Positions 34,158-43,287 of a stretch of DNA of 64,000 nt are shown here, one piece after another. Source of the stretch: Evansella sp. LMS18 (GTDB lineage Bacteria; Bacillota; Bacilli; Bacillales; Salisediminibacteriaceae); the NCBI RefSeq assembly GCF_024362785.1, contig NZ_CP093301.1, forward strand, positions 1,426,001-1,490,000, in the 5' to 3' direction. Position 1 is the first letter of the stretch; each line of letters opens with the position of its first letter. A program made the position numbers and the translations under genes. Below the pieces are notes generated by a model, which saw nothing but the letters and a program-made list of their open reading frames with translations, made no database searches and was not told where the DNA came from.

Positions 34158-34295
34158 TTTTTGCAGAAACCTGCCTTCAAAATTTTGCAGATAATTAATA
34201 TATTGGCGAAAAACTTATTTTATTGGCTAAATCGGAGGTTTTATTGGCGAAAATCAATTTTTATTGGCGAAATCCATGAGTTTATCGGCGAAACA
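34158..34295 (+). repeat. Array 8: units of 20-21 bp, core TTGGCGAAA
   Basis: TTGGC recurs at 34203, 34223, 34244, 34264 and (as TCGGC) 34285, in steps of 20, 21, 20 and 21, preceded by two TTTTGCAG units from 34158. It lies between convergent genes. Confidence 0.82.
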
Positions 34296-34318
34296 AATAA
34301 ATTACTAAACCTCCCCCC

Positions 34319-34355
34319 ATAAAAAAACAAGCAGGCACTGTCCTCCAGTGCCTGC
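34319..34355 (-). terminator. Terminator of the TcaA-like lipoprotein gene
   Basis: GCAGGCACTG and CAGTGCCTGC form a perfect 10-bp stem with a 5-base loop; on the minus strand it runs into TTGTTTTTTT. Confidence 0.92.
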
Positions 34356-34379
34356 CCCTCAGTTCCTCTTTTATACAAC

Positions 34380-36254
34380 TCAAGGCCTCTCTATTTTTCC
34401 AAGCGTCAATCGGCCATTCTGTTCGTTCACTGTATACAACCATGTAAAGTCTTTCACTTCGTTCGATCCGTCTGCCTGGATGATATCAATCGTTTCTTCC
34501 ACCGTCACGATATGCTGATTCGGTTGAACGTGCAAGTCATAATCAACAACACGGAAGTTCACCAGCGACTGGGTAATGCCCAGGTCCTCCATTCTGTCCA
34601 CCAGCGCGACCTGGTCGCTGTACAAGGAGCTGCCTGGTGTCAGGATTGGCTCCACAATGGAAAAGTTATTCTCGTTAATTGCTTGAATCAACGTGACGAG
34701 GTATGTTTCCACTGCACGGTCAATGTCTCTTTTGAGGTCTGCCTCGTTATCCGGGCTGCCACTGTCAGATGAACCTCCGGCCGAAGACCCTCCCCCTGAA
34801 CCAGAACCTGAGCCCGAGCCACCCGACTCATATCTTACTTCATTATAAGAAAGACTATCGGCCCAGCGATGGATTGTTGCCGGGAGCTGTGAACTCTCCC
34901 CGGACACATTCGTATAATAATAAACCACATCATCATTCAGCACCGCGCCCCAGAGCTCTCCCTGGTCGGTGGAAATGATGATTGCTTCCATTATAGTAGC
35001 GAGTCCCCGCACATAACCCCGCACAACCTTCGCGTTCGTGTAACCGTCAAGATTATCTTCCTCTGTAATAAACTGCATCCTTTCCGCAAACCACTGATAC
35101 TGGTCCCCTGTAAGCTCTGCAAAATTAGCGTTCTGCTCGGCGGAATTAAATACTCCTATATCTAAAAGATACGTGTCATTGCTGGCAGAGGACCCACCTT
35201 GTTTTTCACCGGAATACTCCCCTTCAAAAAACACGCCGATCCCGCCATAGAAGGAACATTCCTCTGTCTGGTCCACCTTAATATTGCCGCCGGAAAAATG
35301 GAACGTCAGCTGACATGTACTTTGGCTATCTTTATAGACAGCTTTCCCACCAGAATCCAGCACAGCGGTGCCCTCAATATCTCCAGTGTTCCCTCCGCTA
35401 AGGGCCTGCAGGTTAAAATTAAAGCTGTCCGCTCCGCCATTCTCACTTATCGTAAGGACAGCCCTGTTATGCATACTCTCCCTTACAAATTCACCAGACC
35501 AATCGGAGCCTGCCTCCGGACCGCCGCCATCTGATGGTTCGGTAGTAATCTCCGGAACTTCCGGTTCCCCGATAAACATAAATGATATTTCATTATCTAC
35601 TTGGCCGCCCTCGCCCATCACCGAATAACCGACCAGATTATAATCAAGGGCAAAGCTCATCGACTTTAATTCGTTCCCGTCCCTGTCCCTTGTTGTTACC
35701 CATACAAGCTCGTCAAAAGTATGGAAAGCGCCGATGTGGTCACTTTTTATCTCAATTTCTTTTTCTACTATCTGCCCATCATAAGGAGTCCTCCACTTCA
35801 GGCCGTCTTCAACCGGATACTTCAGGAGAAGCTCCGTGTCGCGGAGGTTTTTAATTTCCTCCTCAGCTTCTTGTAAAGTTTCCGCTGCCAGGCCATAAAG
35901 CCCATCATTCGTTTCGTAAAAATAGATTTTTCCTAAGTCACCTTCAAGAGAATCCGTTACCTCTGCTTCAATCAGGTGATCTGTAACCCGGGTGTATGTA
36001 TATTCTCTGTTAGTCTTCTCGCTCCCTGCACTGAGCGCAGCATATGTAATAGTATCTTCCACTGCCATGTAGGAAGGGTGAATCAGCTCTTCTTCTTCAG
36101 CTGCTTCGTTCTCTTCCTCAGCCAGATCCCCATTCTCCTCATTTTCCTCCGCTCCCTGCTCCTCTTCCCCCTCTGCTTCAGCCGCCTCCTCACCAGGGCT
36201 GCAGGCACCCAAAAACAACAGCAAACAAACTAATATAAACCAATATCTTTTCAT
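34380..36254 (-). CDS. Large multidomain lipoprotein with C-terminal TcaA/YvbJ-like NTF2 domain
   Basis: 624 residues: lipobox LGAC, a Glu-rich linker of about 35 residues, a beta-rich domain to about 225, a Gly/Pro linker, a second beta domain with two cysteines (STCQLTFHF and EECSFYGG, a likely disulfide), a third domain, a Gly/Ser linker (about 488-506) and a C-terminal NTF2-like domain (RAVETYLVTLIQAINENNFS, then NQHIVTVEETIDII). The last domain resembles the end of TcaA/YvbJ, membrane proteins linked to glycopeptide response. Its neighbour on the other strand is vanZ-like. Function is otherwise unknown. Confidence 0.7.
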   Translation of the reverse strand: MKRYWFILVCLLLFLGACSPGEEAAEAEGEEEQGAEENEENGDLAEEENEAAEEEELIHPSYMAVEDTITYAALSAGSEKTNREYTYTRVTDHLIEAEVTDSLEGDLGKIYFYETNDGLYGLAAETLQEAEEEIKNLRDTELLLKYPVEDGLKWRTPYDGQIVEKEIEIKSDHIGAFHTFDELVWVTTRDRDGNELKSMSFALDYNLVGYSVMGEGGQVDNEISFMFIGEPEVPEITTEPSDGGGPEAGSDWSGEFVRESMHNRAVLTISENGGADSFNFNLQALSGGNTGDIEGTAVLDSGGKAVYKDSQSTCQLTFHFSGGNIKVDQTEECSFYGGIGVFFEGEYSGEKQGGSSASNDTYLLDIGVFNSAEQNANFAELTGDQYQWFAERMQFITEEDNLDGYTNAKVVRGYVRGLATIMEAIIISTDQGELWGAVLNDDVVYYYTNVSGESSQLPATIHRWADSLSYNEVRYESGGSGSGSGSGGGSSAGGSSDSGSPDNEADLKRDIDRAVETYLVTLIQAINENNFSIVEPILTPGSSLYSDQVALVDRMEDLGITQSLVNFRVVDYDLHVQPNQHIVTVEETIDIIQADGSNEVKDFTWLYTVNEQNGRLTLGKIERP

Positions 36255-36521
36255 CTGCCACTCTCCAATCTACTCGTCTGATCTGATTCTGATCACCTAA
36301 AACTATAATACTATAAATAAATTAAATTAAGGATGCTGACTGGGATTTTTTTCTGACAAACACTGAATAATAACAGAATTTTCATTATTTAATCCCTGGA
36401 ACCCATAAGGATAATCTCCAATACGTTATAATTATTTTAACGCTGGTTTCACTGCGCTAATGTTTTTACCCCATAAGTCACTTCCTCGTTTTATTCTGCC
36501 AAACTATCAAGGAGGGTTTTA

Positions 36522-37924
36522 ATGTTTATTCAGGATCTTATTGAAAAAATCGGCACCGAAAAAGTAAGCCAGAATGAAACAGACTTATACCGCCACAGCC
36601 AGGACGAGTCTCCCCACGAGGCGTGGAGCCTGATGTTGTCTGCTTTCCTGAATCAAAGGAAGATATACTAAGAATTTTAGAAGTGGCCCGTACATATAAA
36701 ATCCCAGTGACCCCTTTTGGCGCAGGGTCCGGTCTGGAAGGCCAGGCAATCCCTGTGAAAAAAGGAATTTCTCTTAGTTTTGAAAAAATGAACGCAGTAG
36801 TGGGTTTTTCACCGGAGGATTTGACTGTAACAGTACAGCCGGGAATTACCCGCCTGCAGTTAAATAAGCTGATTAATCGGCACGGCTTGATGTTCCCCAT
36901 CGACCCTGGGGCCGATGCGACGATTGGAGGGATGACCGCAACGAACGCCAGCGGAACAACTGCTGTGCGCTATGGCTCTATGAGGGACCAGCTCCTGGAC
37001 CTGGAAGTCGTATTAGCTGACGGCACCGTAATGCATACTGGTTCCCTTGCTAAAAAGTCATCTTCGGGCTATGGCTTAACTGGTTTATTCGCCGGTTCGG
37101 AAGGAACTTTAGGAATCATTACGGAAATTTCGCTGCGCCTTCACGGTGTTCCGGAATATAGACTCGGTGCCCGGTGCACTTTTGAACAGCCGGAGGATTG
37201 CGCCAAAGCAGCCCAGGCGGTGTTACTCAGCGGCATTCCGGTGATGCGCATGGAACTCGTCGATGCCCAGAGTATTGAACAAATAAATAGATATGGCGGA
37301 TATAATTACCCGAAAGCACACTATTTATTTTTCGAATTTGCGGGATTGAAAGCAGCTGTTAAAGAAGAGATAAAGCTTGCGGAAGAATTGATGCATGACC
37401 TGGGCTGTAAAAACTGGGAAGCCTCCGATGACTCAAAGGACCTGAGCGAACTCTGGAAAGCCCGACACGAATTATCCTATGCTTACAGACATGTGAAAGG
37501 CATAAGCATTACCGGCACAGACGTGTGCGTGCCAATCTCACGACTCCCGGAACTCGTTAATTATGCCCGTGAGCTAATTGAGGAAAGCGGATTAAAAGGC
37601 GGCCTTTTAGGCCATGTCGGGGACGGAAACTTCCATGCAATCATAAGTTTCGACCCGAAAAAAACAGGTGAGAAAGAAAAAGCAGGGCACATAAATGAAG
37701 CCCTCACTATAAGGGCGATAGAAGCAGGTGGTACCTGCACTGGAGAACACGGCGTAGGATTGGGAAAAATAAAATTCCAGGAAGCCGAACACGGCCCAGC
37801 CGTAGACATCATGAAAAACATGAAAAAAATGCTGGATCCGGAAGGGATTTTGAATCCGGGGAAGATTTGGTGCCTGTCCCCCCCCCGAATAATCTTGTTC
37901 CACGGTAAATGTTCCACGGAATAA
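36522..37924 (+). pseudogene. glcD: Glycolate oxidase subunit GlcD-like FAD oxidase, frameshifted
   Basis: FAD-linked oxidase of the GlcD/D-lactate dehydrogenase family. Translation begins at ATG 36522 (GGAGGG 7 bases before) as MFIQDLIEKIGTEKVSQNET and continues to HSQDESPHEA, then shifts. The correct continuation VEPDVVCFPESKEDI is in the -1 frame from 36623, while the first frame stops at 36663. One missing G in GCG(G)TGG explains it. The rest is intact: PFGAGSGLEG, DPGADATIGGMTATNASGTT, GLFAGSEGTLGIIT, GHVGDGNFHA, and CTGEHGVGLGK. After ILNPGKIW the last residues come from a REP-like repeat. A sequencing error is possible. Confidence 0.8.
37869..37920 (-). repeat. REP-like element, copy 1 (diverged, within the glcD 3' end)
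   Basis: Reads GGTGCCTGTC, a C-run, CCGAA, then CTTGTTCCACGGTAAATG and TTCCACGGA. It matches the copy at 62490 at most positions, but the palindrome is degraded and the TTTCAC words are TTCCAC. It supplies the last 17 codons and stop of the glcD frame. Confidence 0.8.
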
Positions 37925-38000
37925 TACTCAATAAGTGTAATAGAAATGGTGACGGTCGGTTTCTCTACCTTGCTTACCTTTGGCAGTTTTCGTCATCGGC

Positions 38001-38042
38001 ACAAAAAAACAGGCAGGTAATCGCAAATGATTATCTGTCTGT
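38001..38042 (-). terminator. Terminator of the first racemase-family gene; one of two near-identical hairpins
   Basis: ACAGGCAGGTAATC and GATTATCTGTCTGT pair over 14 bp (two G-T) with a 6-base loop; the minus strand then reads TTTTTTTGT. The same hairpin, with the GGCACA-A-run flank, occurs at 51021-51063. Confidence 0.9.
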
Positions 38043-38092
38043 ATCATGAGCATCCATTCCTGCGCAGTTACAGCCTCCCTGTATATTGCTAT

Positions 38093-39097
38093 TCAAAGCA
38101 AAAACCCATCGCCTATCTCATCAGCCGGGGTTTTTACAAACTTATGAAACCCCGTTATCGATGCCTTCCCCTTTATTGTTGGAATTACAGCATCATAGTT
38201 TTCTACTCTGGTCAGGGCTGTTATTTCACCTTCCAGCTGGCTTTCAATAATACTTTCATGAATAAAAGACTCTCCAGCTTTCAGCTCTCCCCTGGCGTAC
38301 AGGGTGGCAAGCCTGGCACTTGTACCTGTTCCGCATGGAGATCTGTCAATTTGCCCCTCTGCAAATACGGTGACATTACGCAGATGAGAATCAGCCTTTT
38401 TCGGTCTGTCAGAGATAATGACACCATAGATCCCTTTAAGCTCCCTTTCCAGAGGATGGATAACCTCCAGATTACCATCGATAAATTCCTTTATTTTCTT
38501 CCCCCAGGTTTTCAATGCCGGAAGTTCATCAACTAAGACATTTACTCCTATATCTTCTGCGTGTACAACTGCGTAAAATGCTCCGCCGAATGCAATGTCC
38601 ACTTTGAAGCTGCCTTCAGGTAAGCTAACCTCGTAGTCAGACTTATAAACAAACGAAGGGACATTCTCAAAAGAGACATTTTTCACGACAGATCCTTCGT
38701 GTTCAGCGGTGGCAATAACCTGCCCTGCAGGTGTGTCTATTATAAATTGTGACTGGCGATCCCCTTTTTTAGATACCATACCTGTTTCCACAGCTGCTGT
38801 GACTACAGCAATAATACCGTGACCGCACATTGTACTGAATCCTTCATTATGCATAAACAAGACACCAAAATCAGCTTCATCACTGACAGGGGGAGTCATC
38901 ACACAACCGTACATACCTTCATGCCCTCTTGGTTCATGCATTAAAAACCTGCGGATATTATCATGGAATTCCCGGAAATACGCTCTCTTTTGAAGAATAG
39001 TTTCCCCTTTTATTTCAGGAAGGCCGCCAGTGATAATCCTTAATGGTTCTCCCGCAGTATGTGCATCAATCGTTGAATACATATTAGTTATTTCCAA
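38093..39097 (-). CDS. Proline racemase / 4-hydroxyproline 2-epimerase family, catalytic
   Basis: 334 residues with both catalytic cysteines: C91 in MCGHG and C255 in [12 protein letters not shown] Cys-Cys pair marks a racemase or epimerase rather than the dehydratase subgroup, which has Thr at the second position. The context points to epimerisation of trans-4-hydroxy-L-proline to cis-4-hydroxy-D-proline. The start is TTG with GGAGGG upstream. It is last in the leftward gene series; a cupin gene precedes it by 85 bp. Confidence 0.88.
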   Translation of the reverse strand: MEITNMYSTIDAHTAGEPLRIITGGLPEIKGETILQKRAYFREFHDNIRRFLMHEPRGHEGMYGCVMTPPVSDEADFGVLFMHNEGFSTMCGHGIIAVVTAAVETGMVSKKGDRQSQFIIDTPAGQVIATAEHEGSVVKNVSFENVPSFVYKSDYEVSLPEGSFKVDIAFGGAFYAVVHAEDIGVNVLVDELPALKTWGKKIKEFIDGNLEVIHPLERELKGIYGVIISDRPKKADSHLRNVTVFAEGQIDRSPCGTGTSARLATLYARGELKAGESFIHESIIESQLEGEITALTRVENYDAVIPTIKGKASITGFHKFVKTPADEIGDGFLL

Positions 39098-39182
39098 GCT
39101 ATTGCCCTCCTGTTTTTATTTGTCAAAAAGAAGATAGAATTCTAATTGCCTGGAAGAAAAAGAAGAAAAATCCCTTGCAAAC

Positions 39183-39551
39183 TTAAGTATGCATTCCTGA
39201 AAATATTTTTCCCGTTAAAAATACATTATCGCCTTCAAAATCAGGCTGGGATGTGACAAGGTAATCCAGGGAGAGGTCCGTTTCATTGCACATTTGATGT
39301 GGAACAAGCGGAGGAACAGAGTACCCTTCCTGAGGCTTCAATTCGATATTTTTCCCGGGAATTTTGAGTACTGCCGAGCCAGATAATATATAGAAAAACT
39401 GCTGGGAATAATTATGGAAATGTCTTGCCTCCGCTCTGCGGGGCGGCAGTACTTTATGCCATACACTCAGCTCGCTGCATTTGTGTAAAAGCCAGCAATC
39501 ATAATTATCTCCCCACTTATAACGTTCCGCTGTATCTTTGCAAATTTTCAT
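39183..39551 (-). CDS. Cupin-domain protein of the hydroxyproline island
   Basis: 122 residues, one cupin barrel: RRAEARHFHNYSQQFFYILS (His ligands), VLKIPGKNIELKPQEGYSVP and PHQMCNE (third His). It is similar to small metal-binding cupins that act as isomerases or stabilise catabolic intermediates. AAAGGAG lies 9 bases before the ATG at 39551. No specific role is assigned. Confidence 0.78.
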   Translation of the reverse strand: MKICKDTAERYKWGDNYDCWLLHKCSELSVWHKVLPPRRAEARHFHNYSQQFFYILSGSAVLKIPGKNIELKPQEGYSVPPLVPHQMCNETDLSLDYLVTSQPDFEGDNVFLTGKIFSGMHT

Positions 39552-39626
39552 CCCTATCAACTCCTTTTTCTGATTATGTATCAGCAAAATAAGAGATAAA
39601 ACAAAGGCTTTAACAGAGCGAGTCGT

Positions 39627-39678
39627 AAAAAAACAGCTTCTGGCCCTATAGCAATAACTAATACGCTATTAGGGCCAG
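39627..39678 (-). terminator. Terminator of the dapA-like gene
   Basis: CTGGCCCTATAGC and GCTATTAGGGCCAG pair over 13 bp with one bulged base and a 12-base loop; on the minus strand the hairpin is followed by AAGCTGTTTTTTT. Confidence 0.85.
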
Positions 39679-39692
39679 GCACTAATTCCACT

Positions 39693-40586
39693 CTACTGTC
39701 CTACTGTTGCAAGCTGCTCAAGGATTTCTTTGAGTTTCGCTTCTTCTTCCTCATTCAAAGGCAGACGCGGTTTACGGGATGGGCCCCCTGCCAGCCCTTG
39801 CAGGTCCATTGCACGTTTAACAATCTGCACATACTTCCCTGAGCCTTCAATAAAGCTGCATAATGGAAGAATTCTGTCATAAAGCTCCCAGGCTTCATCA
39901 TAATTTCCTTGCTTAGCTGCGTTATATAAATCTGTTACTAACTTAGGAGCGATATTGCCCGCTACAGAAATCCAGCCTGTTGCTCCGACGAGGAATGATT
40001 CCAGAGCAAGGTCGTCGGATCCGCAGAATGTTTTTAGATACCCTTTTCCCTGCCGTGTAATATCCCTCAGTTTGCCAATGTCCCCGCTTGATTCTTTAAT
40101 GTGTGTGATATTTTCCACATCCCGGGCTACATTTAAGATTGTTTCGGTGCCAATATTAACTCCGGAAGTAAAAGGGTTATTATAAATCATTACCGGAATA
40201 CTGACAGACTGTGCGGCTTCCTTAAAATGTTCATAGATTTCTTCGTCTTTCGGATGGGCGTAATAGGAGTTAATCAGCAAAGCCGCATCTGCACCTGCAG
40301 CTTCAGCCTGTTTTGTATACTCTACCGTGTCTTTTGTCGTCTCCGCAGCTGTTCCAACAACTAGAGGAACACGGCCATTTACCTGTTCCACCGCTGCTGT
40401 GGCTACTTGAAAACGTTCCTCCTTCGTTAAACTTACAAACTCACCAGTACTGCCATTTACCACAATCCCGGCTGCACCTTCGCCGATAAAGTGTTCTATA
40501 TTTTGTTTTAAACCGCTGTAATTTACTTCCCCATCTTCATCCATTGGTGTTATCAGTACTGGAAACGCTCCTTCAAGTTCTCTCAT
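39693..40586 (-). CDS. DapA-family lyase, likely pyrroline-4-hydroxy-2-carboxylate deaminase
   Basis: 297-residue Schiff-base aldolase of the dihydrodipicolinate synthase family. K164 (THIKESSGD) is the Schiff-base lysine and Y135 (VMIYNNP) the proton relay; GSTGEFVSLT is the usual substrate loop. Lysine-pathway genes are absent, while epimerase, dehydrogenase and aldehyde dehydrogenase surround it, so the expected reaction is deamination and dehydration to 2-oxoglutarate semialdehyde, as for LhpC. The start is ATG at 40586 with AAGGAGG upstream. Confidence 0.85.
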   Translation of the reverse strand: MRELEGAFPVLITPMDEDGEVNYSGLKQNIEHFIGEGAAGIVVNGSTGEFVSLTKEERFQVATAAVEQVNGRVPLVVGTAAETTKDTVEYTKQAEAAGADAALLINSYYAHPKDEEIYEHFKEAAQSVSIPVMIYNNPFTSGVNIGTETILNVARDVENITHIKESSGDIGKLRDITRQGKGYLKTFCGSDDLALESFLVGATGWISVAGNIAPKLVTDLYNAAKQGNYDEAWELYDRILPLCSFIEGSGKYVQIVKRAMDLQGLAGGPSRKPRLPLNEEEEAKLKEILEQLATVGQ

Positions 40587-40738
40587 GACCAAAATCCTCC
40601 TTAAGAATAAAAATAATATAGTTTTTATAATCAGCCGGGAATTGCAGTCTATTAGCCTTATCAAGCAAAACACACCCGGCTTTTATGGTTTTAAAAGAAT
40701 ATGTTTACTCAGCAAATTTTCTATTTCATTAATTATTG

Positions 40739-42175
40739 CTAGTTTACTAGTTTCTCTGCCGGGATTACCTTTTCGGTGTCATCAGCTGACTTGGTGTACC
40801 AGATAAATCTATTAGTAAACCCATACAACAATGTGATGAGCACAACTAAGATGTTAAACCAGAGGAACGGCAGATATGACAAAGTAGCAACCCCGAGAGT
40901 GGCAGCCATAAAGACACCCCCGTCAGACCACGGAACCATCGGGGTCATTACTGTACCTCCCGCCTCCGTATTTCGCGACAATACTCTTCGGTCAATGTTC
41001 AGCCTGTCGTAGTTTTCTTCTGTAATTTTACTCGCAGTAATGATAGACACGTAAGCTGCACCACCGAAGAAGTTCCCGAAGAAACCTGCTAAAACAGTAG
41101 TGAGTGTAGTTTTACCAGCATCATTCGCCCAGTTAAGCATCTGCACACAAATAGCTCTCAGGATTCCTGTTTTCTCCATCAGTCCACCAACACCAAGGGC
41201 GAACAAGATAAGTACAATCACATCGAGCATGAAAGTGATTCCCCCGCGATTTAACAAGTTATCAATAAATTCCACACCTGAAGAAATACTCATACCGTTG
41301 TATAAAATGTTAAAAGCATCAAGGAAACTCATATTCTGGAATAAGGACGCCCAGACAGCTCCAAGGAGTGCCCCAAAGATGATAACGGGTATTGAAGGCA
41401 TCCTTAATGCGAGCAGTCCAATTACTACCACAGCCGGAATAAGCATGTACCAGCCGATATTAAAATATTCATTGAGGGCTCCCATTGTCTGCTGCGCCTG
41501 CTCTACAGAACCGCTGCCATCTACAAAAAATAACCCTGTAGTTAAAAACAACGCTCCTGCAATCAGGAATGCCGGAGCACTCACATAAAGCATAGATTTA
41601 ATATGCTCGATTAAATCCACCTTCGACAAGGAAGCAGTCATTACTGTGGTGTCTGACAGCGGGGACAGCTTATCACCAACATAACAGCCGGAAATAACCG
41701 CACCGGCGACAAGTGCTATCGGAAGACCAAAGCTTGCGCCTATCCCTATCATCGCAATACCTGCTGTACCGGCAGATCCGAACGACGTCCCTGTTGCCAA
41801 AGAAGTGATGGCACAAATAACGAATGCAGTTAACAAGAATATAGTTGGGTTAATAATAGACAGACCGTAATAGATAATACTAGGCACTATTCCTCCCGCT
41901 ATCCAAGTACCGATTAACGCCCCTACGGCTATCAGTACAAGCACCGCTTCCGAACCATCGTATATCCCTTTTAATATTCCATCCTGCATTTCCTTATACT
42001 TGTAGCCGATACGAAGACCCACAAGCATAATGACAAACCAGGTCGTCAGCAAAGCCAGCTGAATTGGGATTTCAAACTGGACGATAAATAAAAACATAAT
42101 CAGGACAAATGAAATTAACACAAACAACACTTCAGACAGATATGGGAGCCTTTTTTCCGTTGTCTCTAAACTCAT
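40739..42175 (-). CDS. NhaC-family Na+/H+ antiporter-type transporter
   Basis: 478 residues, about eleven membrane segments, with ATGTSFGSAGTAGIAMIGIG, GAVISGCYVGDKLSPLSDTT, VGGLMEKTG and NTEAGGTVMTPMVPWSDGG, all typical of NhaC. Within a catabolic operon such proteins often exchange an organic substrate for protons or sodium, so it may import hydroxyproline. AAAGGAGT precedes the ATG at 42175; a GTG 9 bases upstream is too near the ribosome site. Confidence 0.88.
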   Translation of the reverse strand: MSLETTEKRLPYLSEVLFVLISFVLIMFLFIVQFEIPIQLALLTTWFVIMLVGLRIGYKYKEMQDGILKGIYDGSEAVLVLIAVGALIGTWIAGGIVPSIIYYGLSIINPTIFLLTAFVICAITSLATGTSFGSAGTAGIAMIGIGASFGLPIALVAGAVISGCYVGDKLSPLSDTTVMTASLSKVDLIEHIKSMLYVSAPAFLIAGALFLTTGLFFVDGSGSVEQAQQTMGALNEYFNIGWYMLIPAVVVIGLLALRMPSIPVIIFGALLGAVWASLFQNMSFLDAFNILYNGMSISSGVEFIDNLLNRGGITFMLDVIVLILFALGVGGLMEKTGILRAICVQMLNWANDAGKTTLTTVLAGFFGNFFGGAAYVSIITASKITEENYDRLNIDRRVLSRNTEAGGTVMTPMVPWSDGGVFMAATLGVATLSYLPFLWFNILVVLITLLYGFTNRFIWYTKSADDTEKVIPAEKLVN

Positions 42176-42345
42176 TATTCTCACACTCCTTTTAATATTG
42201 TTCTGCGGAACCTTTGTTGTTTTTCACTCATGCGCCTGTTTGAAGTTTTTTCAGTATCCTGGTGCTGGCAGCTCGTACTGCTTAGACCTACAGACAATGC
42301 AGTTTTCCTCCTGTCACAAATTAATGACTCATCCCCTCCTTTTCA

Positions 42346-43266
42346 TTACTTAAGTAAGAATCCATTTCTCAATGGATCCTCTTCATCGAGGATAAACTGG
42401 TGAATGCCAGTGACAAAACTCTTCACCTCTATGGAAAATTGGTTATCCTCTCCAGAAACAATGCTGGCAGTTAAATTGCTGCCAAAAATGCTTTCGTTTG
42501 TAAACTTACCTGTAATCCCAATCTCCTCCCTTAGTAATGTATAGAGGAGAAATGTGCTGTCCACTCCCGGTGAGCGGATAATGCTGCCATCTCGCTCGAA
42601 AGTTACTGACCGGACAGAGTTTTCCCCAGGATTACCGGCCTCTTTTAATAAAAAGCCATGAAATTCTGTCCCATTTCTTTGCAACTCTTCAGCCGTTTTG
42701 TTTCCCCAGCTGATGATTGAGGAAATATAGTCCATTTCCAGTGACGGCACTGATTCCGACAATTCGTAAATATAGTAATGCCTTGAAGCATCGACCAAAG
42801 CTGTAATAAAAGTGGCTTCCCTGCCTGTTACTGCACAGCTTCTGTTTTCCATTTGAACTTTCATTACTTCCCCGTTTTCAAGAGGAGCCTTCACTGTAAA
42901 AACACCTTCTGTTGTTTCAATGTCATAGACGCCGCTTGCTTTTTCAGGAAGATTTCCTGTCTCCAGGAGTGCTGTGACAGCAGCCGCCAGACCACTGTAC
43001 TGAAACGTAAGCTGCGGATCGTGGTTTAAAAACAGCAGGCCGAAATCAGCCTTTTTGGATGGAAGGACGATACACCCGTTCATCCCCCGGTGCCCTCTCG
43101 GTTCGTTTAAGAGGAGGTCCTTTTCAAACTGGCAGTTCTCTTTCACGAATGCAGCGTTTTCCTTCAGGCTCTTCTCCCCTAAAAAAATGGAGGAATGGAT
43201 AATAATCCGGAATGCCTCTCCTGCTACATGAGTATCAATGGTCGAATACATCTTTTCAAACTTCAT
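42346..43266 (-). CDS. Proline racemase-family paralogue lacking both catalytic cysteines
   Basis: 306 residues, homologous along its length to the two flanking racemase-family proteins (MYSTIDTHVAGEAFR, NEPRGHRGMNG, ISSIISWGNK, GIHQFILDEEDPLRNGFLL). At the first catalytic position MCGHG has become FQYSG (Gln 89 for Cys). At the second, DRSPCGTG has become IRSPGVDS (Gly 235 for Cys). The frame is intact and the ribosome site is present, so this is a kept pseudo-enzyme, not decay in progress. It may be a partner subunit or a ligand binder. It sits between NhaC and a catalytic racemase. Confidence 0.85.
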   Translation of the reverse strand: MKFEKMYSTIDTHVAGEAFRIIIHSSIFLGEKSLKENAAFVKENCQFEKDLLLNEPRGHRGMNGCIVLPSKKADFGLLFLNHDPQLTFQYSGLAAAVTALLETGNLPEKASGVYDIETTEGVFTVKAPLENGEVMKVQMENRSCAVTGREATFITALVDASRHYYIYELSESVPSLEMDYISSIISWGNKTAEELQRNGTEFHGFLLKEAGNPGENSVRSVTFERDGSIIRSPGVDSTFLLYTLLREEIGITGKFTNESIFGSNLTASIVSGEDNQFSIEVKSFVTGIHQFILDEEDPLRNGFLLK

Positions 43267-43287
43267 TTAATTCATCTCACCTCCATC

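Noticed and set aside
2499-34295. The 21-bp arrays as CRISPR arrays
   Set aside because: Units are contiguous and all diverge; there are no identical repeats separated by spacers and no cas genes.
36522-36663. Programmed -1 frameshift in glcD
   Set aside because: No slippery heptamer or downstream stem is seen, and this family is not known to use one. A single-base loss is simpler.
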